Under the pieces are notes generated by a model. That model worked only from the letters and a program-made list of their open reading frames with translations, searched no databases and was not told the origin of the DNA. 64,000 bases of DNA from JBCBGF01 sp038526915. Its GTDB lineage: Bacteria; Pseudomonadota; Alphaproteobacteria; Rhodobacterales; Rhodobacteraceae. Location of the stretch: NCBI GenBank assembly GCA_038526915.1, contig JBCBGF010000011.1, positions 33,933-97,932 of the forward strand, written 5' to 3'. The position numbers and the translations under genes were made by a program. Shown in pieces: positions 22,569 to 31,363 of the stretch (positions within the stretch are counted from its first letter, which is position 1; each line of letters begins with the position of its first letter).

Positions 22569-22660
22569 GGGCAAGATCGGAGATTATTGCGATGGCTTGA
22601 CAGGCGGATCGCGACGCGACCATATTTTAAAATGATTGTTATATTAAAAACGGCCCGCCC

Positions 22661-23557
22661 ATGAACCCCGACGTCATTATCACCTGCGCGGTTACCGGCG
22701 ATGACCGGCGGGTGAAGGATAATCCGCACTGCCCCGTCACCCCGGCCGAGATTGCCGACAGTGCCATAGACGCCGCACGCGCAGGCGCCGCAATCGTGCA
22801 TATCCATGTCCGCGATCCCGAGACCGGGGATTTCAGTGGCGAGACGCATCTTTACCGCGAGGTCGTCAAACGCATCCGCGACAGCGATGTGAACCCGGTG
22901 ATCAATCTGACCTCGGGCATGGGCGGATATATCTGCGTCCATGACGACGGCATCGGGCGCGGGCTGGCGGAGGGCACCGATTTCGTCGCGCAAGAGGTGC
23001 GGATGAAGCATGTGATCGAGCTGGCCGAAGAAGGGCTATATAAGCCCGAGATCACGACGCTGGACTGTGGATCCCTGAATTTTGGGGACGGGAACCGGGC
23101 CTATGTGTCCCCGCCCGACTACCTGCGGCGGGGGGCAGCGATCTGCCGTGATCTCGGCGTGAAGCCAGAGTTGGAGGTGTTCGACACCGGCAACCTGTGG
23201 TTTTGCAATCGGATGATCGAGGAAGGCCTGATCGACGATCCGGCGATGATCCAGCTGTGCACCAATATCCCTTGGGGGATGCCGATGGATATCGGGATGG
23301 TGGCGGCGCTGACGAAGATGATCCCCGATGGCGCTTTCTGGAGCTGCTTTGCCATCAGCCGAATGCAGATGCCCATGGTCGCAGGCGCGGTCCTGATGGG
23401 TGGGCATGTGCGGGTAGGCTTGGAAGACAATCTGTATCTGTCGCGCGGGGTCTATGCGAGCAACGCGCAACTGGTGGAAAGAGCGCGCGGGATCGTCGAG
23501 GCGATGGGGGCCACGGTGCGCGACGCGGATTTCGCGCGCGAAAGGCTGGGGCTGTGA
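22661..23557 (+). CDS. cdhC: Beta-keto acid cleavage enzyme (BKACE, DUF849), 3-dehydrocarnitine type
   Basis: A 298-residue TIM-barrel BKACE enzyme. Zinc-site and signature segments are AAIVHIHVRDPETGDFSGET, INLTSGMGGY, ELEVFDTGNLWF and MGGHVRVGLEDNLYLSRG. In carnitine breakdown this enzyme condenses 3-dehydrocarnitine with acetyl-CoA, giving betainyl-CoA and acetoacetate. The downstream thioesterase and carnitine-type dehydrogenase support that substrate. ATG at 22661 has no obvious Shine-Dalgarno; the leader is AT-rich with the palindrome ATTTTAAAAT at 22624-22633. Confidence 0.9.
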   Translation: MNPDVIITCAVTGDDRRVKDNPHCPVTPAEIADSAIDAARAGAAIVHIHVRDPETGDFSGETHLYREVVKRIRDSDVNPVINLTSGMGGYICVHDDGIGRGLAEGTDFVAQEVRMKHVIELAEEGLYKPEITTLDCGSLNFGDGNRAYVSPPDYLRRGAAICRDLGVKPELEVFDTGNLWFCNRMIEEGLIDDPAMIQLCTNIPWGMPMDIGMVAALTKMIPDGAFWSCFAISRMQMPMVAGAVLMGGHVRVGLEDNLYLSRGVYASNAQLVERARGIVEAMGATVRDADFARERLGL

Positions 23558-24021
23558 CGGGCTGGGTCTGGTCGGCTGAGGTTTTGGCAGACTGGGTCGA
23601 TTACAACGGCCATATGCGGGATGCGTATTACGGGCTGGCGTTCAGCTATGCGGTGGACGACGTCATGGTGCAGGTCGGGATGGATGCGACTTATCGGGCG
23701 CTGACAAACTGCACGCTCTATGTGATCGAGGATCACAAGGTGTACCTCGAAGAACTGCATGAAGCGGTCGCGTTCGACGTCCGTTCGACCGTGATCGACC
23801 ATGATGCCAAGCGGATTGTGTTGCGGCAGGAGATGTGGGCGGATCTTGGGCTGCGCGCTGTGTGCGAAAGCGTCCAGCTCCACGTCTCGCAGGCGGGTGG
23901 CATGCCGAAAGCGGCAGAGATGCCCGATGCGATACAGGCCCGTGTCGCGGCGGGGCTGATCCCGGCGGCTGAGCGCGACGCGCAGGCGCATAAGGCGCGG
24001 GCTTTGGGATTGCGGAGGTAG
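23554..24021 (+). CDS. cdhB: Hotdog-fold thioesterase (betainyl-CoA type)
   Basis: A 155-residue hotdog-fold acyl-CoA thioesterase. The 4HBT-like active-site segment VDYNGHMRDAYYGLAFSYAV is present, and CTLYVIEDHKVYLEELHEAV follows. In the carnitine route it would release glycine betaine from betainyl-CoA. GTG at 23554 overlaps the BKACE stop (GTGA), so the two are coupled. Function rests on the gene order BKACE-thioesterase-dehydrogenase, matching cdhC, cdhB and cdhA of Pseudomonas in content. Confidence 0.85.
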   Translation: MTGWVWSAEVLADWVDYNGHMRDAYYGLAFSYAVDDVMVQVGMDATYRALTNCTLYVIEDHKVYLEELHEAVAFDVRSTVIDHDAKRIVLRQEMWADLGLRAVCESVQLHVSQAGGMPKAAEMPDAIQARVAAGLIPAAERDAQAHKARALGLRR

Positions 24022-24025
24022 GCGG

Positions 24026-25027
24026 ATGCGGCAGGTCAGAACCCTGGGACTGCTCGGCACCGGCGTGATCGGCGGCGGCTGGGCCGCGCGGGCGTTGCAT
24101 GCGGGCGTCGATGTGATCGCCGCAGATATCAATCCGGACATGGAGGCCTGGATCCGGGGCGCGGTGGAGACGGCGCGCCCTGGCCTTGCCGCACTGACCG
24201 AAGGGATGCCCCTGCCCCCGCGTGGGGCGTTGCGGTTCACGACCGATCCGTTGGAGATGGCGGCAGCGGCGGATTTCATTCAGGAGAATGTACCCGAACA
24301 GTTGGCGTTGAAGCGCACGGCGCTGGGGGCGGTGGCTGAGGTGGCGGCGCGGGATGTGATAATTTCCTCTTCAACTTCGGGCTTCATGCCGAGCGAGTTG
24401 CAGGACGGGTTGACCCACCCCGAGCGGGTGCTGGTGGGGCATCCGTTCAACCCGGTTTACTTGTGTCCGTTGGTGGAGATTGTTGGGGGCACCGGGACCT
24501 CGGACACGGCGAAGGATGCGGCAAGGACGTTCTATCAATCGATCGGCATGCACGCGTTGATGGTGCGGCGCGAGGTGCCGGGCCATATTAGCGACCGCCT
24601 GCAGGAAGCGATGTGGCGCGAGATCCTGCATGCGCTTAACGACGATATCGCGACGACGGGCGAGTTGGATGAGAGCATCGTTTATGGGCCGGGGCTGCGT
24701 TGGGCCGTGATGGGGATGAACCAGATCTATATGATCGCAGGCGGCGATGGCGGCGCGCGGCATTTCATGGAGCAGTTTGGACCTGCGCTTGACTGGCCTT
24801 GGAGCCATTTGAAAGCGCCGGAGTTGACGGATCAAATCATCGACCGGTTTGTGGATGGTACGGCGGCGCAGGCGGGGGGCAAGTCCGTGCGGGAGTTGGA
24901 GGCTATTCGCGATGAGTGCCTGGTGGCGATCCAGCGGGTGCTAGCCAAGCATGACATGGGGGCCGGGGCAACGCTGAACCAGTTCGAGGCGCATCTGCGC
25001 GCGAGGGCGGATGCCAAAGATCGTTGA
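24026..25027 (+). CDS. cdhA: L-carnitine dehydrogenase (3-hydroxyacyl-CoA dehydrogenase family)
   Basis: A 333-residue NAD-dependent dehydrogenase. The Rossmann motif is LGLLGTGVIGGGWAARAL; the 3HCDH motif GHPFNPVYLCPLVEIVGG and the active-site S-T-S-G loop (IISSSTSGFMPSEL) are present, and the C-terminal half has GLRWAVMGMNQIYMIAGGDG, typical of carnitine dehydrogenases. It oxidises L-carnitine to 3-dehydrocarnitine, feeding the BKACE enzyme. It follows the thioesterase by 4 bp and overlaps the TetR gene by 17 bp. Confidence 0.9.
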   Translation: MRQVRTLGLLGTGVIGGGWAARALHAGVDVIAADINPDMEAWIRGAVETARPGLAALTEGMPLPPRGALRFTTDPLEMAAAADFIQENVPEQLALKRTALGAVAEVAARDVIISSSTSGFMPSELQDGLTHPERVLVGHPFNPVYLCPLVEIVGGTGTSDTAKDAARTFYQSIGMHALMVRREVPGHISDRLQEAMWREILHALNDDIATTGELDESIVYGPGLRWAVMGMNQIYMIAGGDGGARHFMEQFGPALDWPWSHLKAPELTDQIIDRFVDGTAAQAGGKSVRELEAIRDECLVAIQRVLAKHDMGAGATLNQFEAHLRARADAKDR

Positions 25028-25616
25028 CGCAGACGCGGCGCGGGGCCGGATTGCCGAGGCCGCGTGTCGGGCGATTGCGGCCAAGGGACTGGGCCGTGTG
25101 ACCATGCGCGATATCGCGGCGGAGGCAGGGGCGACGACGGGCATGGTGCTGAACTACTTCGAGAACAAAGAGGCGATCCTGGCCGCCGCGCTGCGCCAGC
25201 CGTTTCAGGCGGTGCGCGCGGGGATCGAGGCGCAGATTGCGGCGGGAACTAGCGATCTTGCAGTGATCCTCGATTGCATGATCCCCGCCACGCCCGAGGC
25301 GCGGGCGGATGTGGCGGTGTGGGTGAGTTTCTGGGGGACGTTGGCCACGGACGAGGACGCCCGGGCCCTGAACCGGACGCTGCATGCGGAGGCGTTGGAG
25401 ATGTATGACCGGGCGCTGGCCCATGCCTGGCCCGAGACGCGCGAATGGCCGCCCCACGTGCGCCAGACGGTGAGGCGGGGGATCGTGACGTTTCTGTTTG
25501 GTTTGAACGCAGGCGGGGTGACGAACCCGGGCACATGGCCACCGGAGGAACAGCGCGATCAGCTTGCGCTGTATCTGGCGTTGATCCGCGACTGGGCGAA
25601 TGCGCAGCCTGGGTGA
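25011..25616 (+). CDS. TetR-family regulator (BetI-like)
   Basis: A 201-residue regulator. The N-terminal helix-turn-helix is VTMRDIAAEAGATTGMVLNY, followed by FENKEAILAAAL; the C-terminal domain is BetI-like (ILDCMIPATPEARADVAVWV). It overlaps the carnitine dehydrogenase gene by 17 bp, so it is a co-transcribed local regulator. By position it should control the carnitine genes in response to carnitine, betaine or an intermediate. Confidence 0.88.
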   Translation: MPKIVDADAARGRIAEAACRAIAAKGLGRVTMRDIAAEAGATTGMVLNYFENKEAILAAALRQPFQAVRAGIEAQIAAGTSDLAVILDCMIPATPEARADVAVWVSFWGTLATDEDARALNRTLHAEALEMYDRALAHAWPETREWPPHVRQTVRRGIVTFLFGLNAGGVTNPGTWPPEEQRDQLALYLALIRDWANAQPG

Positions 25617-25618
25617 GA

Positions 25619-25639
25619 GGCGGCGACCCAGGGGCCGCC
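25619..25639. terminator. Hairpin between the convergent tetR and liv operons
   Basis: GGCGGC (25619-25624) pairs with GCCGCC (25634-25639), in the 33-bp gap between two convergent stop codons. There is no T-run, so it may only be a Rho-type or mRNA-end structure. Confidence 0.35.
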
Positions 25640-25649
25640 GCCAGTCGCA

Positions 25650-26915
25650 TTACTTGACCGAGGCCATGAAGGCGTCGACATCTTCGAGCGAGATGTAGCT
25701 GAGCTCTTCGATGCCTGCGTCCGAGAACCCCCAGGTGACTGCGGGGGCCGAGACGTCGCCGTTGGCATCAAAGCGCACGTTGCCTGTGGCGCCCTGGTAC
25801 TGGACCGTGCCACCGCCTGCGAGGATCTCTTTGGCTGCGGCAAAGCCTGCGGCGTCGGCGGAAACTGGCGTGCCCTCGGGATCGGTGACCATCGCGATCT
25901 TGGCCGCAATGTCGGCACCCGTGGCTCCTTCGCCCGCCGCTTCCATCGCTAGAAGCGTGATCATTGTGGCGTCATAGCTGTTGGCGAGACCCGGGCCGTT
26001 TGGGGGGCCATCAAAGCGGGCGGTGTACTGATCGACGAAGGCCGCCGCCGAATCGGTGCGGGGCGACGCAGTATCGGTGCCGATCATGTTGCCGAGGTAT
26101 TGCATGCCGACGTTGTCGCGGAACTCATCGGATTTCAGCGCGTTGGCGACGATCATGTTCTGCGTGCCACCCAGCGAGATCCATTCCCGCACGACCGAGA
26201 TGCCCTCTTTGGGGTAGATCGCCATATAGATCGCTTCGGGGTTGCCCTGCAGCGCTTCGGTCACTTCGGCGCGGTAGGACGGCTGGCCGTCGTTGATCGC
26301 GACGGAGCTGGTGACTTCGATGCCCAGTGCCTCGAAATCCTTGGCCACGAGGCTCCCGATATCCTGGCCCCAGTCGTCGTTCTTGTAGAGGATCGCGACC
26401 GAGTTATAGCCCTGATCCCGGGCAACCATGGCACCGACCGCGGCCTGAACGCCGCTGGTGGCGAAGGTCCGGTAGAAGAGGCCGCCGGTCTTGCCCTCTT
26501 CCGCGAGGCCGGTGAAGGCGGTGGATGACGAGCAGCAGGACATCTGCAAAACGCCAGCGGGCACCGTCACCGAGGTAAGGATGGGCATCGACACGCCGCT
26601 GGAGACCGCACCGAGGAGGACCTGAACGCCGTCAAGATCGACAAGCGCCTTGGCGGCATCCACGCCGACCTTGGGATCGACCTGGGTGTCGCGCAGGACC
26701 ATTTCCACCTGGCAACCGGCGACACCGCCCGCCTCATTGGCGAGGTCCACGGCGTATTGCGCGGTGGCGGCAATGGGTTTGCCCCAGTCGACCGAGGTGG
26801 GCAGGACCGCGCCGATCTTGGTGGTGCAGTCTTGGGCCGCGGCGGTCGTGGCAAACGACGCCCCGCCCAGCGCGATTGCGGCGGCGAGGCCCAGTTGCAT
26901 GAGTTTGTTGATCAT
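25650..26915 (-). CDS. ABC transporter substrate-binding protein, branched-chain amino acid (LivJ-like) family
   Basis: A 421-residue periplasmic binding protein (Peripla_BP_6). Signal peptide: MINKLMQLGLAAAIALGG ending TTAAAQ. The mature part begins CTTKIGAVLPTSVDWGKP, with LLGAVSSGVSMPILTSVTVP, GYNSVAILYKNDDWGQD and GLANSYDATMITLLAMEAAG. ATG at 26915 has GGGAG eight bases upstream; the frame extends to 27005 without a signal. It is last in the transporter operon. The ligand could be an amino acid, amide or urea-like compound; the neighbouring AKRs do not settle it. Confidence 0.9.
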   Translation of the reverse strand: MINKLMQLGLAAAIALGGASFATTAAAQDCTTKIGAVLPTSVDWGKPIAATAQYAVDLANEAGGVAGCQVEMVLRDTQVDPKVGVDAAKALVDLDGVQVLLGAVSSGVSMPILTSVTVPAGVLQMSCCSSSTAFTGLAEEGKTGGLFYRTFATSGVQAAVGAMVARDQGYNSVAILYKNDDWGQDIGSLVAKDFEALGIEVTSSVAINDGQPSYRAEVTEALQGNPEAIYMAIYPKEGISVVREWISLGGTQNMIVANALKSDEFRDNVGMQYLGNMIGTDTASPRTDSAAAFVDQYTARFDGPPNGPGLANSYDATMITLLAMEAAGEGATGADIAAKIAMVTDPEGTPVSADAAGFAAAKEILAGGGTVQYQGATGNVRFDANGDVSAPAVTWGFSDAGIEELSYISLEDVDAFMASVK

Positions 26916-26941
26916 TTCGTTAGCTCCCTGATGGCTGTTTT

Positions 26942-27892
26942 TCATTTTGGCCGTGCCGCCTGGGACACGACGAGTTTTTCGGGGAAAAGCCCCTGTGGCC
27001 GCCACAGAAGCATTCCCACGATGACGGACCCGATCAGAACGAACTGGATCGAGCCGGTGTAGAGCTGGACATCCAGCGGGGCGAAGCGCGACAGCGCCCA
27101 GCCGCTGGCCGTCCAGGCCGCCCAGATCAGAAACGCCCCCATGATCGCCCCCTTGTTGTTGCCCGCACCGCCGACGATGAGCATGGCCCAGATTTGAAAT
27201 GTCAGGATCGGCAGCACGTCCTGGGGGCTGATGAAGGCATAGAACGTGCCATAGAGTCCACCGGCAAGGCCCATGATGACCGAACCGGTGATGAAGGCCG
27301 TCAGGCGCACGCGCGATGGCGATTTGCCCAAGGATTGGGCGGCAACCTCGTCTTCGCGGATGGCGCGGAGCATGCGGCCGAAGGGGGATCGGATCAGGCG
27401 TTCGAGGAAGAGGTAGGTGGCGGCCAGCAGGATCAGGACAAAGATGAGAAACAGCACGTTGTAGGTGAAGCCGTCGCCGAGGGCGCTGCGCAGGGGGCGT
27501 TCGAAACCCCGGATGCCGGTGGCCCCGCCTGCGAGGCCGGTGGCGTTGCGCATCAGGTTCTCAAACGCGACGGCGACCCCGAAGGTGGCGATGGCCAAGT
27601 AATCGTGGCGGAGGCGCAGGGTGAGGATGCCCACGGCCCAGGCCATGAACCCGGCGATCACCATGCCACCGGTGAGGGCGATGAGGTAGGGCAACTCATA
27701 CCCACCAAGGTGTCCGGACTGCGGTGTGCCGCCCAGGATCAGCGTGCCATAGGCCCCGGCCCCGAAGAACGCGACGACCCCGCCGTTGAAAAGCCCCGTG
27801 TTGCCCCAATGGAGGTTGAGGCCGAGGACCGCGATCGAGAGGATCGCGGCGATGGTGGTGAAGAACACGAGGTAGGAGATGAGGCCGATCAC
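26942..27892 (-). CDS. ABC transporter permease, LivM family
   Basis: A 316-residue inner-membrane permease with about nine to ten hydrophobic segments. Family blocks: ILSIAVLGLNLHWGNTGLFN, LRLRHDYLAIATFGVAVAFE, AIREDEVAAQSLGKSPSRVR and AMLIVGGAGNNKGAIMGAF. GTG at 27892 overlaps the LivH stop (GTGA). It pairs with LivH to make the membrane channel. Confidence 0.9.
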   Translation of the reverse strand: MIGLISYLVFFTTIAAILSIAVLGLNLHWGNTGLFNGGVVAFFGAGAYGTLILGGTPQSGHLGGYELPYLIALTGGMVIAGFMAWAVGILTLRLRHDYLAIATFGVAVAFENLMRNATGLAGGATGIRGFERPLRSALGDGFTYNVLFLIFVLILLAATYLFLERLIRSPFGRMLRAIREDEVAAQSLGKSPSRVRLTAFITGSVIMGLAGGLYGTFYAFISPQDVLPILTFQIWAMLIVGGAGNNKGAIMGAFLIWAAWTASGWALSRFAPLDVQLYTGSIQFVLIGSVIVGMLLWRPQGLFPEKLVVSQAARPK

Positions 27893-28803
27893 GTGCGTTC
27901 CTCGCCAAAGAGGCCCGTGGGGCGGATGAGGAGGACGAGGAGGATGATCAGGAAGGGCACGGCGGGGCTGTAGCCCGAGGGCAGAATCACCAGGGCGATG
28001 TTGGAGGCGATGCCGACAAGGAAACCACCGAGGACCGCGCCATAGATGCTGCCGATGCCACCGACGATAGTGGCGGCGAAGATCGGCAGGACGAGGTCGC
28101 GGCCGAGGACCGGGTTGATCTGGTTCGACAGGCCGTAGAAGACACCCGCCGCTGCCGCGAGGCCACCACCGATGATCCAGATGAGCACGATCATGCGGTT
28201 GAGGTTGACGCCCGAGACCTGCGCGAGATTGGGATTCTCGGCCACAGCTTTCAGCGCATAGCCGAAGGTGGTGCGCGACAGAATGAGGTGCAGGATTGCC
28301 ATGATCGCCAGCGCGGCGATGAGGGAGAAGACCTGATCGGGTTTGATGAGTAGCAAGGGGTCACGGCTGAGAACCAGGGCCATGACGATGTCTTTGGAAT
28401 AGAGCTGCGACTGCAGGCCGAAGGTCAGGCCGATGATGTTGCGCAGGACCATGGCCACCCCGAAGGAGGCGAAGACCATGGACAGCTCGCCCCCCTTTGC
28501 CCGGACGCGGCGGAAGATCAGGCGGTCGATCACCACGGCGGAGGCGCCGGTGAGGGCCATGGAGATCAGAAGCGCGAGGGTGAGGGCCCAGGTGAGGCTG
28601 AGCGGTTCGATCTTGGTGGCAAGCAGGGGGTAGAGCGCGGCGAAGAGGCCGTCGAAGACGAGGGCCGCGTAGGCACCGATGGACAGAAGCTCGGCATGGG
28701 AGAAGTTGGCGAAGCGCAGCATGTGCATCGCCAGCGTCAGCCCGATTGCGCCGAGCGACAGGATCGAGCCCACGAGGACACCATCGACCAGATGCTGGAT
28801 CAT
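27889..28803 (-). CDS. ABC transporter permease, LivH family
   Basis: A 304-residue permease of the LivH type. It starts MIQHLVDGVLVGSILSLGAI and has MLRFANFSHAELLSIGAYAA, GYALKAVAENPNLAQVSGVN and FAATIVGGIGSIYGAVLGGF, all family hallmarks. Start and stop overlap the neighbours by ATGA/GTGA, so translation of the four transporter genes is coupled. Confidence 0.9.
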   Translation of the reverse strand: MIQHLVDGVLVGSILSLGAIGLTLAMHMLRFANFSHAELLSIGAYAALVFDGLFAALYPLLATKIEPLSLTWALTLALLISMALTGASAVVIDRLIFRRVRAKGGELSMVFASFGVAMVLRNIIGLTFGLQSQLYSKDIVMALVLSRDPLLLIKPDQVFSLIAALAIMAILHLILSRTTFGYALKAVAENPNLAQVSGVNLNRMIVLIWIIGGGLAAAAGVFYGLSNQINPVLGRDLVLPIFAATIVGGIGSIYGAVLGGFLVGIASNIALVILPSGYSPAVPFLIILLVLLIRPTGLFGEERT

Positions 28804-29528
28804 GCCGGGGCCACCCGTTTGCCGCCGAGGTAGATCTGGCCGACGATGGGGTCAGTGAGGAGGTCTTGCGCCGGGCCGTCGACCTGGTTCTGGCCATCGG
28901 CGAGGATGTAGCAGTGATCGGCGAGGCGCAGGGCCTGTTTCACGTTTTGCTCCACGAGCAGGATCGTGACGCCGTCGCGGGTGAGCGCGCGGGCGTGTTC
29001 CAGCACCTCTTGCGCGGCCTTGGGGGAGAGGCCGGCGGAGGGTTCGTCCATCAGGATGACCGAGGGTTTGATGGCGAGCGCCATGGCAACGGCAAGGAAC
29101 TGGCGCTGGCCGCCGGAGAGGGAGCCGGCCTTGTCGCGTTCCTTGTCCGCCAGCGCCGGGAATTGGGTCAAAAGCGCGGCGCGGCGGTCGCGCGCCTCAG
29201 CGCCTGCATGGCGTAGGACGAGGTCGAGGTTTTGGCCCACAGTGAGCGAGCGGAAGATGTTGTCTGACTGCGGGACATAGGCAACGCCGCGGCGGCCCAT
29301 CTGATCGGGGCGGGGGTTGGTGATGGTCTGGCCATTGAGGGTGACCGTGCCTTGCGAGACAGGGACGAGGCCCGCGATCGCTTTGATCAGGGTGGATTTG
29401 CCCGCGCCGTTGGGGCCAATGATGACGGTGAGTTGGCCGGTGCGGGCCGTGACGGAGACGTCTTTGAGGATCGGCAGGTCGGGGATGTAGCCTGCGGTGA
29501 TATCGCGTGCCTCCAGCGCTTTAGTCAT
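28800..29528 (-). CDS. ABC transporter ATP-binding protein, LivF family
   Basis: A 242-residue ATPase: Walker A GPNGAGKSTLIKAIAGL, Q-loop region VAYVPQSDNIFRSLTVGQNL, signature LSGGQRQFLAVAMALA, Walker B VILMDEPSAGLSP and H-loop LLVEQNVKQAL. ATG at 29528 overlaps the LivG gene by 8 bp. The upstream frame from 29618 is a shadow over livG. Confidence 0.92.
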   Translation of the reverse strand: MTKALEARDITAGYIPDLPILKDVSVTARTGQLTVIIGPNGAGKSTLIKAIAGLVPVSQGTVTLNGQTITNPRPDQMGRRGVAYVPQSDNIFRSLTVGQNLDLVLRHAGAEARDRRAALLTQFPALADKERDKAGSLSGGQRQFLAVAMALAIKPSVILMDEPSAGLSPKAAQEVLEHARALTRDGVTILLVEQNVKQALRLADHCYILADGQNQVDGPAQDLLTDPIVGQIYLGGKRVAPA

Positions 29529-30294
29529 CGACCTGCGCCCCCAGATAGGCGTCGAGCAGCACTTCGTTGTTCTGCGCCTCGGCGGCAGTCCCCTCGAACA
29601 CCACCCTTCCCTCGGCAAGCGCGATCACCGGGTTGCAGTGCTGCATCACGAAATCCATGTCGTGTTCGATGATGACGAAGGTTTTGCCAGCGCGGTTCAG
29701 CTCCTCGATCTTCTCGATGAGGATGTTGGTGAGCGTGGGGTTCACCCCGGCGGCGGGCTCATCGAGGAGGATCAGACTCGGGTCGCCCATGAGGATGCGC
29801 GCGAGTTCGAGGAGCTTCATCTGGCCGCCCGAGATCTGGCCCGCGGCTTGATCGGCGAGCGGGGCCAGAGTGACGAACTCAAGCACCTCCATGGCGCGGG
29901 CACGGTGAGCAGCTTCCTGATCGCGCATCCGGGCTGCGCTGAGGAACGGGCCGGTGAGGCGTTCGCCGATCTGGCCGGTGGGGGCGAGCATTACGTTTTC
30001 AAGAACACTCATGCGGGCAAAGGGGCGCGGGATCTGGAAGGTGCGGCCAAGGCCCAGGGCGAAGAGGGCGTCGGGCGGTTTGCCGGTGATGTCCTGGCCG
30101 TGCAGGTGAACGGTGCCAGAGGTGGGGGCGAGCGCGCCGGTGAGGACGTTGAAGAGTGTGGTTTTGCCAGCGCCGTTGGGGCCGATCAGGCCGGTGATGG
30201 TGCCCGGCTGGATGTCGAGCGTCACGTCATCGACGGCGCGGAAGGGGCCGAAATCGCGGGTGATGCCGGTAAGGCGCAGGATCGGGTCAACCAT
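29521..30294 (-). CDS. ABC transporter ATP-binding protein, LivG family
   Basis: A 257-residue ATPase. Walker A GPNGAGKTTLFNVLTGAL, the LivG-specific GRTFQIPRPFARMSVLENVM, signature ISGGQMKLLELARILM, Walker B LILLDEPAAGVNP and H-loop FVIIEHDMDFV. It overlaps the aldo/keto reductase gene by 8 bp, which places that enzyme firmly in the transporter operon. Confidence 0.92.
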   Translation of the reverse strand: MVDPILRLTGITRDFGPFRAVDDVTLDIQPGTITGLIGPNGAGKTTLFNVLTGALAPTSGTVHLHGQDITGKPPDALFALGLGRTFQIPRPFARMSVLENVMLAPTGQIGERLTGPFLSAARMRDQEAAHRARAMEVLEFVTLAPLADQAAGQISGGQMKLLELARILMGDPSLILLDEPAAGVNPTLTNILIEKIEELNRAGKTFVIIEHDMDFVMQHCNPVIALAEGRVVFEGTAAEAQNNEVLLDAYLGAQVDD

Positions 30295-31363
30295 CGCCCA
30301 GCACGGTGTCTTCGGGGTTGGCGTTGAGGTTGTACTTCATGATCCGGCCATGGCGGCTGGTCCGGTCGCGTTCGAGGCCGTAGACGTCTCCGTTCGGGCC
30401 ATTCGACTGGTCGAGGACGGCTTGGATCGCGGCACGGTCTTCGGCGTCTAGGGTGACGGTGAAGGTCTCCAACGTCTTCGGCAGGTGCCGGGCATAGCGC
30501 GCGCCGACGATGGCAGCGGCGACCTGGGGTTGGTCGAGGACCCAGCGGGTAGCGATGGCCGAGAGCGAGACGCCGTGGCGGTCGCCTATAGATTTGAGGG
30601 TTGTGAGCAGGGTCTGGAACAGGTCCCAGGGGCCGAATTCGTCGATGATGAGGCGGTATTTGACGAGGCTGCGGTTTTCAAAGGCGAAGCCGGGGTCGGG
30701 TTGGCCGAGAAAGTGTTCGGTCAGGAAGCCGCCGGCGAGGGTGCCATAGCAGAGGAGGCCCACGTCGTTCGTGGCGCACCAGTCGGCCAGGCCGTTCGCA
30801 GGGCGGCGGTCGAGAATAGAGTACTGGACCTGGGCTGAGGCGATGTCGAACCCGGCCTCCACGAACGGCGCGATTTGCTGGCGATCCCAGTTAGTGAGGC
30901 CGAGAGTTTTGATTTTTCCTTTTGCCTGCAGGTCTTTGAGGATGGCGAGGCCCTCGATGGGGTCGCCCTGTGTGAGATCCCACCAGAAGAATTGGACGAG
31001 GTCGAGGCGGTCGACTTGCAGGCGTTTGAGAGAGCGATCGATGATCGCCTCAACCTCCTCGGGGCGGAGGTCCGCGAGGCGCGCGAGGTCGGGGACAAGC
31101 TTGGTGTGGACGCAGACGCGATCCGCAACCGATGCGCCCCTACCGCGGCGGAGGTCGGCGATGAAATCCCCGATCATTTCTTCGACGCCCGTGTAGATAT
31201 CGGCGCAGTCGAAGGTGGTGATGCCTGCGTCGACAAAGGCCTCCATATCGCGGATGGCGGCGGCGCGGTCGACGGCGCCGTGATCGCCTGCCAATTGCCA
31301 ACCGCCGCGGATGACGCGGCTGATCTCATGGCCAGGACGGAGGGCTGTGGTCTCAACGCTCAT
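30287..31363 (-). CDS. Aldo/keto reductase with altered active site, co-operonic with the liv-type transporter
   Basis: A 358-residue AKR closely related to the AKR half of the fusion at 31870. The Asp/Tyr pair (TFDCADIYTG) and the Lys (VHTKLVPD) are in place, but the position of the catalytic His reads LVQFFWWD, with Phe where the fusion has His (LLQFHWWS). Shared downstream motifs include GLLCYGTLAGGFLTEHFLG and IATRWVLDQPQVAAAIVGAR. ATG at 31363 overlaps the TIGR04076 stop (ATGA). Without the His it may have a changed reaction or specificity. Confidence 0.87.
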   Translation of the reverse strand: MSVETTALRPGHEISRVIRGGWQLAGDHGAVDRAAAIRDMEAFVDAGITTFDCADIYTGVEEMIGDFIADLRRGRGASVADRVCVHTKLVPDLARLADLRPEEVEAIIDRSLKRLQVDRLDLVQFFWWDLTQGDPIEGLAILKDLQAKGKIKTLGLTNWDRQQIAPFVEAGFDIASAQVQYSILDRRPANGLADWCATNDVGLLCYGTLAGGFLTEHFLGQPDPGFAFENRSLVKYRLIIDEFGPWDLFQTLLTTLKSIGDRHGVSLSAIATRWVLDQPQVAAAIVGARYARHLPKTLETFTVTLDAEDRAAIQAVLDQSNGPNGDVYGLERDRTSRHGRIMKYNLNANPEDTVLGDG

